Shown one piece after another: positions 11,901-21,420 of a DNA stretch of 64,000 nt. Source of the stretch: Saxidomus purpurata (taxonomy: Eukaryota > Mollusca > Bivalvia > Venerida > Veneridae); contig JAFMSR010000027.1 in assembly GCA_022818135.1 (NCBI GenBank), positions 96,699 through 160,698 on the forward strand, in the 5' to 3' direction. The notes beneath the pieces were generated by a model. That model did not search any database. It was not told where the DNA came from and saw only the letters and a list, made by a program, of their open reading frames with translations. The translations under genes were made by a program, and so were the position numbers. The stretch's first letter is position 1. Each line of letters starts with the position of its first letter.

Positions 11901-14900
11901 GAAGAAGGTTTTGTAACAGTTCATATGGATGAGCAGCATATCGGCTTTTTTGTTGTTTCACCGGACGGTAGCTTGCGGGAAGACAACACATTAAACTCGA
12001 ATCGCGTTGCAATTGAAATCAAATGTCCGTTTACAAAAATTCATGAAGAGTTTCCACCACGCTATTATTTGAAATGTCTGTCAGAAATAGAAGTTTTAAA
12101 CACAAACTACCTTTTGTTTATTAGTTGGACAGAAACAGAAACACTAGTGTACAAAGTTAACAGAGACAAACAAATATTCAATAGAGCTTTGAAGTTAGCT
12201 ATGTCGTTGTATGGCGATGACATACCCAAACGACCTACCAAACTGTCTGATGAGCAAAAAGCTTTAAAGAAGGAAATAACTATTCTTAGTAAGGATATTC
12301 CTCTTCTCGGCAGATTTGCATCATGCAAAGCAGGGACCGTCTCCCATTCAGAACCTGTTGCATACGAAATAACCAGAGAATGTGTTGATGATCTTTTGAG
12401 TGACATGTGCACAGTCAAGAAATCCCTGTATCAGTTAAAAAGAGAAAAAGCATCAGAAGCGGTGGTGTTCTTGGTAGCTGATTTAGATCGAAGCTGGGAG
12501 ACTGACAGCATCCGGGCAGGTCCTGTAGCATGGTTTCCGAAAGGTTACAGTCTTACGGTGGAGACAATGAGACGCATTGCTGAGTATGTCCATACAGAAT
12601 GTCACAGCAAAGGTATACATATTCCTTGTGTATCCTTCGATGGACAGTGGCATAATGTGGTAACTAGAACGACAGAAAATAAGCCACTTACAATTCACCA
12701 GCTTCAAAAGAATGTGTGGAAAGCTGTAGAAAAGTTAAGCAAGAAAGAGATTGTGTCTAAAATCAAAGAATTAAACAAAGAACCACATTGGAACAGTAAA
12801 ACCATTTGTGATGACAACACAACGATATCGAAAAAAGTTTTAATTGCCACAAACTTCGGTAAACGTCTGCCAAAATTGCCAAAATTTCCAAAAACGCTTC
12901 CAAAGCCTGTTAATGAACACAACGATGAATCCGATGATACAGGAAAAGCTATCACATTAGCAGATGTAATGCCTGATCCAGTTCAGAACACATGTGACCT
13001 GAATTCAAACGTTCTGTCAATGACTACAGTTGAAGACAATTTGGAATTTGAAGCTTATGCTGGAAATATTAATGAAATGGAATGGGCCATGGAATTAAGA
13101 GATGAGCAGCAAGAAAATGATGAAAATGAACAGACAGCAATAATGGAAGGAGATTTTCAACCGACACAGAATTATGAGAATACGCAGTTGCTCAACTCGG
13201 ATGAGTCATGCCAGACTGTAACACGAAATCCTAAAAAAGTAGACTGTATACAAAAACCATTAGAATTAAAAGATTTTGAGTCCATTGTAAGGCTATTACG
13301 AGCAACAGGAAACTGCAACAAGAAGGGGAAATGGGACAATATCCAGGCAGAAGACCTAGCACTCGTTTTTGAGTCGCAACAAAGTCTTGGATCACTTCTC
13401 GATTCAGAACTGCGAGTTGTCATTAAGTATTTGAAAAAGGTTAAGATCCTGAAAAGTTTAAAATAATCTGTCCCAAAAGGTGTAAAAGTAAGAGAAATTT
13501 CAAAGGTATTAACTATTGCAGGAGAATTGCCACAACAACTCACTAAAAGGAAAAGCTCTAAAACACACACAGTTAAGTCATTGACAGAGATGGCCACCAA
13601 AGTGATAACAAAATTTAAGAAGGAACACTTGAATGTAATTGAAGCTGAATATGAATGGCTTGACGCGTACAACAAGTGGCAGATGTCAATGATTGACGTT
13701 AAGGTAGATGGTACTGAATATGAGTGGTTTTATCATCCCGAATACAGCATTGAACGACAACAATATGAGGTCCGATGCATAGATTCTACCCATTTATTGA
13801 CTCGGGCAAGAAGGAAAAGTTGTCATGGGGGTTTAGACGGACTATCCAATGAAGCATGGCTTAACGTGGCAAAATCAAAGAAGACATTGCTAACACCGAT
13901 AATGATTACAGAAGTCACCGATCCAATGTCAGCTGCAATGTCTAAAACACACTTTTCAACGCAAGTTGAAACAGAGATGAGGAATAATGGTGACATAGAA
14001 AGCGCCGACTTGTGTCATGATATCAGATGTTGGTGGGAGGCTGAGGATAAGCCTGGTATAAATGCACAAGAAAGAGTTATGCTTCGGCAACATCTAAGGA
14101 ATCGACTCCTCAGCAGAAAAAACTTCTGCGAATTTCCACCTGCTACAAATTATGCTCGAGGATGGCCTATACAACTTTGGGAGGGAATCCTAGCAAGTAT
14201 TGACGCAAAGTGTTTGCTGTATTCCCTGACGAAATCAGGAACGTATAACCAACGGGCATTCAGTATTATGATTGGAGAAACGTTCTTCTCCGAGGTTTCT
14301 TTGCACGACAAAAGGGGACAAGGAACACTTACAGCAATGGAGTTTGGCATGCATATCGGCAATACGATCGAACAAATCCAGACAAGGTTGGACCCTGATA
14401 GGTAATGCCCTAAAGTACATGTATCGCGTTTTAAAGTATAATATTTCTATATGCTCTTTTTTTTCTGAAGTTTTTGTCGTAATTGAAGTAAAGTTGATGA
14501 GGTATTAAATATCAGTATGTATTTAGTCACCTTCTCAGAGAAACAAAGTGTGTTTGTGAGTGTTTGGAATGGTGAAAGTAAGCGTATTCAAAACTTTGCA
14601 CCTGGTCTTTGTAGGTCTTTGCAGTAATTTTTCACAAATAAAACTAAAAAAAGTTACCATCCGACTATCTATTGCACATTTAAAATTTTGCAATTGGTTA
14701 GAAATATTACAAATAGCTTAAAATAGTCATTTTATTCACAGATCTTTCAGTTACTGTACAAGTAAAAAGGCAGTGTATGAGATGGTCGGCAAGGCAGATA
14801 AAGAGCAAGAGAACACGGAAGTCAACGAGTCTAGTCTTGGTCACATGATACCTTATAACATTGTAACAAAGTAAAGAACGTTTTTTGTATTTATTTTAAT

Positions 14901-15472
14901 TATTTACAAATTAAAATTCCTTGTACAAGTTAGTAACATGTTTATAAATTGTCATCATGAATGTTGTAAATGTCACGGCCTTTGTGTCATAGTCCTTGAT
15001 GTCGATGAGCACATACCTTAAACGTTTGACCTAACTCAAACCCGTTCAGTATCTGTACATAAAACCTGGTTCATCAGATACATATGATACTACTCACACG
15101 TTACAAAGTTTTGTTGAACACGGCATTGTTATCTTAAACCAATCTTTAATTTAATTGGCGTCGACCCATTTAAACATCAGTGCTGCTTGGTAAACCTTTT
15201 CATAATGAACATGACATTGCCATTGACCAAAAAAATAAGATTTCTTAATCTTTGTCTAAGCTCCTTTGCTTAAAAAGATAGTAAAACAATTTCCTTACAG
15301 AGATCATCATTTTGACACGGCGCAACGGGCACGGGTGTCGGGAAGCAAGAAAGTTGGCACCATTTCAACAGAAAGGAACGCCCTGCAGAAAGGTGCACTT
15401 GGAGTGCGCTGGGAGAAGGCTCGCTGTAACCAAGCTAAACTGTTACCGACCTCTAAGATGGGCATTGAGTAG
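8779..15472 (+). CDS. Spliced transposase-like protein with embedded YqaJ nuclease domain
   Basis: Likely the transposase/nuclease of the element. Proposed exons: 8779-8915 (inside the TIR), 9932-14401, 14742-14870 and 15301-15472. Donors are CAG|GTAAAA, AG|GTAATG and AA|GTAAAG; acceptors are TTTTCAG, TTCACAG and CTTACAG. The exons total 4,908 bases, an exact multiple of three. One in-frame TAA remains at 13464, inside a possible 81-base intron. The N-terminus is basic with NLS-like PPKKRARK. Candidate RNase H-fold motifs, numbered from the ATG at 9933: TFDGKKLKQGL (D389), CVSFDGQWHN (D903) and MIGETFFSEV (E1449, counting through the stop). A YqaJ-type domain lies between the first two: WFECRKLARITGST (about 577), EHGTRNE (E628), SPDGSL (D678) and EIKCP (E695, K697). 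I recognise the whole as a family of uncharacterised cnidarian/mollusc proteins. YqaJ is well supported by motifs; the DDE assignment is inference. The apparent TTG-start frame at 13527 is only its continuation. Confidence 0.8.
13440..13520 (+). other. Possible 81-bp phase-0 intron removing the only stop codon
   Basis: The long reading frame is interrupted only by TAA at 13464-13466, and the same frame is open on both sides. A GT..AG segment from GTTAAG (13440) to TTGCAG (13520) is 81 bases, falls between codons at both ends, carries TATTAAC as a branch-like string, and contains the stop. The donor is mediocre and the pyrimidine tract weak. A simple nonsense mutation is the alternative. Confidence 0.4.
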
Positions 15473-17132
15473 CAATACTTAAAACGTATTGAACAAAAGC
15501 ATTATACATGTACATGTACTATATAATAATACCGATTTTAAACGGTCATCATACAGTTTTTCTTAATTCGTTCTTTGTTACTACTGTTAGTAAGTGTTAG
15601 ATGTTCAATGTATATTATATGCATTATGAATCTTTGCCATGTAAATTAGAGTACTGAAGTCTTTGTGTATTATATTAAAAATTTATTCTCAAATTTTGAT
15701 TTGACCTTCAAGTCACGATTATGTGAAATATTGGAAACAGTGAAATATCATAAAGTATAATGTCTTGACATGTATATGTTATGAAACTCTTTAATGTTTT
15801 GTAGGTTTTAGTAGTTAATTCTTACTAGAATACAGGTAGCGTGTAAATCGTGTAGGAAATAAATCACATGTCGATATTGATTACAATGTCTAAAGTTCCG
15901 TGTAATTGTATTTTTTACCCTTGTGTATCGGCAACGCCTGTTTTTATCAATTCTTATAGATGGTGTTGTTGAATTAAAGTCTAAACATAATTATACAATG
16001 TGCTTATCATTATAACAAAGAGAACATAAACTGATATTGTATTGTTCTGTTTTGAAAAATGTGCGCATATCTTTTCAATTTCTATGTTTTTGCATTCTTA
16101 GCACGACACATTTTGTTCACTTGCGATAACGGGAATAAAGATAAATACTAAGAGTGTATTTATGTTTTATTTATTCATTTATATTCATTTAAAGTATATC
16201 TTTACTTCATAATCACAGTCAATTATCACAATTATTGTAAAATCAAATACATTATTGCACAGTAACAGATCATGGCAATTTACTTTTCTAGTGGATAATA
16301 CAAAATGAGATCATGTCATAAGGTGAATAAAAACTAGCAGTATACATTTCAAATCTGACCATATCTTAAAAAGTACTTACTTTTTATGCGAAAATTTATT
16401 ACCATGTTGCTAAACATGAAAGGTTCATGTGAACGAAAAACAACAATTAAACCATAGATACATTCAGCACCGGTGATAGTACGACAACACTGACTTATAA
16501 CAAATCAGCAGAAATACATGCTTTATAAGATACAAAAGATTTTATTCTACCGGGCTGCTGATATAAACAAACTATATGGGGAAAAATAACATTTTGTCTT
16601 GAAATAGTTCCAAACATCATGCAATTCTCGTTTAAAATGTGGCCATATGAGTGATAGGCATTCACAGCACGCTGTTTGTAAATAAACTAGCTAACATTTA
16701 AATGAATAATGATTACGATATGTATTACATGTGAATTTAGGAAACTCGCGAAATCCTGTTAAATGTGAAATTCAAATTACATGTAAAGAAAGTAAATGTG
16801 AGCACATTGCATTTATAGATATACATTGTATATATAAAAAGTCAACAGCTATGGTGCATGAATGGTTGAAACCGTTTCAAAAATGAGGAACAACTTTTCT
16901 ATTTTCAGGCCTTTTTAACAATACAATGTATTGCAATTTAAGTGAAGTTTTTGTGTTAAAGACTCTTAATTCCAAAATAAAAAAAGGTTGAGTGTGTTTA
17001 ATGCCTTTGCCTTAGCATACATTGAATTCATGTAGTGTCTAAAATGAATCCGATAATGACAAAATCATCATAATTAATACAAGAAACAGCAACTATAAAT
17101 AACGCAACAAATAACTGTAACTATGTAACTCA
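15473..17132. other. Spacer between the two convergent genes of the transposon
   Basis: AT-rich, no coding signal on either strand. Presumably holds the 3' UTRs and polyadenylation regions of both genes. A candidate AATAAA for the plus-strand gene lies near 15858-15863. Confidence 0.5.
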
Positions 17133-18311
17133 TTATGATTTCTTGGTTACAGGGCACTTTGCCTTATGATTACTTAAACCCTGACTGTATTGGTATGCTT
17201 TTCCACATGTGCATCTATGTTTCTTCACACCCGTATGAGTAGAAAGATGATCGAGGAGAGCTGATTTCAATCTAAACGCCTTACAGCAATCACTACATTT
17301 CCACTTCGGTTTGGCATGATGGACCTTATGCTGATTTAGTTGACCATTGGTGGCAAATGTATGTTGGCAAATTTCACAGCTGAACAGCTTTGGACCATCA
17401 TGTACCGACGCCCTAAAATGTAATAAAATTGTTGTTTAGTGTAAAATAAACTTCATAGAATAAACTAACAAAGGATCCAGTATAACATGCACATTATAGT
17501 CGAACTGATATTTTATGTTCTGGTTTTAAACCGCTGGTATAAGCAATCAATGAACTATAACAATAATGTATATGAACGATCTATGTTTGATACTGTTCTT
17601 TTAACGATGTGCCGCAATAAAACCACAATTTACTTATTAGCAGGTATACAAGTAGTCCTAATGCATGACATCATGTACACAAGACTATTTCCTAATGATG
17701 CACTTAGTATGGAAATACTTTTGCAAACCTGTGCCTTTGAATCTTTGACTTGCTAATAAATAGCTTTCCACAGCATCGATAGGGTGCCTTCCCCTCATGG
17801 CTTTGCTCGTGCTGGTGAAGCCCTGAACGGCCTTTATACCCTTTGCCACAGTGTCGGCAGATCAACGCCTTTCCAGATTCCTGGAAACAAATTTTATAAA
17901 TATATAGATCATGTCTCATTTACATGTTTATTATCAATAATTGAAAAAAAGCTTTATCGTTATATCATATACTTTGTTTCGCTTCTGCACAAACTACATT
18001 ACTGCTTTGTCTATATGATTTATGTAATCTGACACGCATTGCAAATGATAAAGAGCAATTTCCATGAACTTTCATAAAATTAATTCCGTATTCGAAATAA
18101 TTTTTTAGACTATCAACAGACATTTAATCGTCGATTACCTTTAAGTATTTACAACTACGTACCATTCTGATAGATGTCCAATCTCTAAAAACCGTGATGA
18201 ACAGGCAACATCAGGAGCGAAATGCTTGCTTTCATGTCCCAAACTACAAAGAAATGGATATAAATGAGTCAGTCTATGCATTGAGAAAAAACGTTCAGAC
18301 AATGTACTCAT
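17133..18311 (-). CDS. C2H2 zinc-finger protein encoded by the transposon
   Basis: Probable DNA-binding protein, nuclear. Exons on the minus strand: first exon 18311 to 18159 or 18153 (starting inside the right TIR), then 17880-17729 and 17412-17133. With the 18159 donor the total is 585 bases, about 194 residues, in frame. Junctions: TTTCCAG acceptor at 17880, donor CAG|GTTTGC at 17728, acceptor ATTTTAG before 17412. Fingers: CRHCGKGYKGRSGLHQHEQSH (regular); one starting YRCCGKLF with the Cys pair adjacent and H-x4-H (irregular); CEICQHTFATNGQLNQHKVHH (regular); CSDCCKAFRLKSALLDHLSTH (regular); and CTCGKAYQYSQGLSNHKAKC (C-x-C, H-x3-C). It converges on the transposase gene. The first exon is the least certain; a start at the ATG at 17919, without splicing, is the alternative. 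Confidence 0.72.
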
Positions 18312-18730
18312 ATTATTTTGTTCAGACAATGTACTCGCAATGAAAAAAATCCATAACTTTTTTCAAACACCGAAAAATCACTGGAAACTTCTCACGAAGG
18401 ATACATTCACACATTAAATCATTATTTTATAGAAGACCGTGAATTATATATGCTTTTAGCGCTGAAATACCCAAATTAAATGTTTGTTCAGACAATGTAC
18501 TTACAAAAATATTATCTGTATAGAGTTTCAGGCCTAAACTAAGAAAACTTCGGAAAAACGAAGAGTTTGTAGGTAATTGTTTTTATTATGCGGGTACTTT
18601 GCGCCTATTTTGCATATCCTAAGATATCAGTAACAATGAGCTTACCCCTTATTTCTTGACTGAAGCGCCGATTTCTGCAGCCATTTTGTGCGGACAGTGT
18701 ACTATTGAGACCACGTGATACTCCCCGGTG
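18178..18730 (-). repeat. Right terminal inverted repeat, 553 bp
   Basis: Reverse complement of 8360-8912 with a single difference at 18368. Carries the same three AGTACATTGTCTGAAC repeats and the same inward-reading coding stretch, which here runs on into unique sequence before a splice donor. Confidence 0.95.
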
Positions 18731-18736
18731 AGGTTA
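18731..18736 (+). other. Target-site duplication, right copy (AGGTTA)
   Basis: Follows the right TIR directly and matches 8354-8359. Confidence 0.9.
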
Positions 18737-19058
18737 AAATAAATTTTTCAGAATGAATATCTTATTATGTACCTTTTCAGAAACAAACGTGCGTGTAAGG
18801 CATGTAAATTGCGTTAAATTTCACACACAAAAAAAGCTTTAGTTATATCCTCGACAATAATATTTTTGAGAGTATGTTAGTGCGTTCTTTAAAAAATGTT
18901 GCGTAATCAGATACCTCTATATAGGAGGACCGTTTTGCGCCTAATTTTGATATGTGCTATACAAAAGATAAGTATTTTATATCTATAATGAATGATGAAT
19001 TATTTTCTACACAGTTTAATTCACTAAAATGATTTATTTTTATTCACTAGTGAAATTA
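18737..19058. other. Intergenic, nothing recognised
   Basis: AT-rich flank of the transposon insertion. No coding signal. Confidence 0.5.
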
Positions 19059-19880
19059 AATCATCATTTTAATGTCCACTCTGTGAGTAACTGGTATCCA
19101 ATGCAGTTCTTTTAAGACCGGTGTAATATGATCATAAGGCGATGTTCTCTTTATGATTCGAGCTGCAGTATTTTGAAGATTTTCAAGTTTATCAACGTGG
19201 TCTTTGGGACACCATGCAAAAGCCCAATGCAATAATCCAGGCATGGCATGATGAGAGAATATACTTGCGATTTTGTAGCTTCCATATGTAGATATTTCCT
19301 GGTGTGGCCAATTTGACGTAATTGTCCGTATCCTGATGTACAAAATGAACTAATATGATTCTCATGCTCATTTTGGAGTCTAGAAAAGCACCATGATTTC
19401 TCACACGATCAGATTGTTTAATGTCCCCAATTTTCTCAGAAACGGATTCAATATGGTTTTCAATTCTTTGAGAGGTGAATACAATGACTTCAGATTTATC
19501 GGCATTGAGTTGCAACATACTGTTGTTCGTCCAGGGTACAATTTCAATGAGAAAAGGTTTTCAACACAGCGTAAAGCTTCCTTCTGAGAGACCGGATTTG
19601 TTGGTTTAAAAGACAAATAAAGCTGTCCATCGTCGGCGTAAAAATGGTGATTGAGTCCATGTTTCTTGCACATTGCACCAACTGGTTTAGTGTACATTGT
19701 GAAAATTTTGTTCCGAGAACGGATCATTGTGGAACACTATATTTCATTGGCACTGGTTTTGACAATTTACTATCTTTGATCACAGTTTGGTACCTGTCAC
19801 TCAGATATGAAGTTACCTATTCGAGTAGTTTGCCTGCGATACCAAAAATTTGTTGGAGGTGGTGCAATAGTGTCTATTTA
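19059..19880 (-). pseudogene. CR1-like LINE reverse transcriptase, C-terminal half, minus strand
   Basis: Read on the minus strand, remnants run in order: YQTVIKDSKL and YSVPQ-stop-SVLGT (about 19790-19710; the stop replaces the Gly of the PQGS motif), FTMYTKPVGAMCKKHGLNHH, then the intact catalytic motif FYADDGQLYLSF (about 19640-19610). These are followed by LNADKSEVIVF (about 19510) and the post-RT block ENLQNTAARIIKR (about 19170) with HITPVLKELHWIPVTHR. The pieces fall in different frames, so several frameshifts separate them. This block order is characteristic of CR1/Rex-type LINEs. No 3' microsatellite tail is seen. The copy is dead. Confidence 0.85.
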
Positions 19881-20359
19881 CTATTAAGTAGGATTATGAT
19901 TCAATTGTGGCATGTTCTTCAACACTGTTCTTTGATATTCACAATATCATAATTATCGTATGATTGTTTAATATTCATATTGGAATTTATCAGGTATTTT
20001 ATATTGAATATGTATTTTTGTGCTTGAATTAATGTTGTTTATTTTGCAGTTGAAGCAGTTTACCGCCACAAGTCAATGCAGGTTGTAGGTGTGTACCGAT
20101 ACAGCCTGCAGAACTGAAGCCACATCAGACATAGACACTTCTGATGAAATTCCTGTAATTTTTGACATAGCTCAAGTTTTGACATTAGATTTAAAAAGTT
20201 GTATTCAATTGAAAACACACAATAATTAGAAATAAGACATAATTCTCTTGAACGATATAAAATGAGTTATTCAATATCATTTTCTGCTTGTTGGTAAGTT
20301 TGTAAAATGATTTATTGATATCGGTGATCTAAAACAGTGTTTTGCAGATCATAAGGCTT
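19881..20359. other. Intergenic, nothing recognised
   Basis: No motif or repeat stands out on either strand. Confidence 0.45.
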
Positions 20360-21042
20360 CGTTTACATACAACAAGTTTCTTGTACAAAACATTAAAGAT
20401 AAAGCAAAGTTATGACTTGTACAAGAAAATTTTCTACTTAAGATCTAGCAAGAATTGCTTTGACAACTAATCACAAAATAGCGGGAAGATGTCTTCAGCA
20501 CATAATATTGCATTTAGCATGCAGACGAGTTTATGAATTTTTTATATGAAATTAATGGATTATGTTTTAAAAAAACGCATTAAGTGTTCTTATCGAGAAA
20601 AATCTTTAATTGAATGACCAATACATATTAAAATGGCTTTTAAATTTCATCTTAAAAATTTTCTTTTTTGTTCAGTCTGATAGTACTTTGCACTTGTATC
20701 ATATAAATGTTCCCTTTTTTGGTATAAATTGATCAGTTGGTCAACTTTGTCCTTTGACCAAGCCATTGTGTACAAAATTGTGAAAAATTTACCTGAATTA
20801 CCTCTCCCACACCTGTTTTTACCATTTAACACTTCTTATCAGTAATTTGACAGCCAAGAAATTGTGAAAAAATAGAACAGGCTCTATTCTCATGCAAGAA
20901 AATTATCGCATATTATGTCACATAAATTCTGACAAAAGTTGCTCAAATGTGGGTGTTTACATATGAAAAATTCTTGTACAAGACATAAATAGTACTTATC
21001 TTAATGTCTTGTACAAGAAACTTGGAAGGTGTAAACCCCCAC
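20360..21042. repeat. Pair of inverted, individually palindromic repeats built on CTTGTACAAG
   Basis: Two blocks of about 90 bp, 20360-20445 and 20950-21042, are inverted relative to each other, and each is itself an imperfect palindrome with TTTACA...CTTGTACAAG at both ends. Together they could be the ends of a roughly 680-bp miniature element. The interior has no coding signal. Confidence 0.6.
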
Positions 21043-21186
21043 TTAGATTACCCAAGAAATTGTGGCGAGGTGTATATGCAATATTTGTGACTGAGCAATA
21101 ATATTTGTCCATTCTGCATTATCAACAATGACTTAACATCATAACTTCTCTACAAAACAATATAGGTTCAAACCATGTAAAGTCAT

Positions 21187-21420
21187 CGAATGTACAGTGG
21201 CTTTCACGTTTTTGTTTCGTTTTTCGGCAGGAAAACGCGAGCAGCGCCCGTGTTTCGCCCGTTTACGAAACAAGGCGTTTTTCGGCTCTCACCGTTTAAA
21301 AAACGCGTTTTTCAGCCCGCCCCGTGAAAAAAACGGCTGGTTGCACTGCACATGCGTGAACAGCGAGTTCCTGCGTTTTTGCCGTTTTTTCCGGGGTAGC
21401 AAATGCACATGCGCCACATG
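21187..21420. other. GC- and CpG-rich island with GTTTTTC-type motifs
   Basis: This patch of about 230 bases stands out from the AT-rich surroundings. It contains repeated (C)GTTTTTC(G/A)G and its complement, plus many CpGs. A frame at 21197-21505 crosses it but has no domain. It could be a repeat fragment or a small regulatory island. Confidence 0.4.

Larger units (their letters stand above)
8360..18730 (+). mobile_element. 10,371-bp DNA transposon with YqaJ-containing transposase-like gene and zinc-finger gene
   Basis: The ends CACCGGGGAGTATCACGTGG and its reverse complement define 553-bp terminal inverted repeats (8360-8912 and 18178-18730). Comparing them base by base gives one mismatch (8722 versus 18368). 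A 6-bp AGGTTA flanks both ends. Inside are two convergent spliced genes: a very long transposase/nuclease-like gene on the plus strand and a C2H2 zinc-finger gene on the minus strand. There is no PolB, ATPase or integrase, so it is not a Maverick/Polinton despite the 6-bp duplication. ISL2EU elements also carry a YqaJ nuclease but, as I recall, make 2-bp duplications. I cannot place it in a named superfamily. The near-identical TIRs indicate recent insertion or recent conversion. Confidence 0.93.

Noticed and set aside
13527..14405. Separate 292-codon gene downstream of the long transposase ORF
   Set aside because: It begins at TTG, lies in the same frame as the upstream ORF, and the codons between are open except for one TAA. 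It is the continuation of the same protein.
8360..18730. Maverick/Polinton on the basis of 6-bp duplication and long TIRs
   Set aside because: No PolB, integrase, ATPase or cysteine protease; ends begin CACC; gene content is entirely different.
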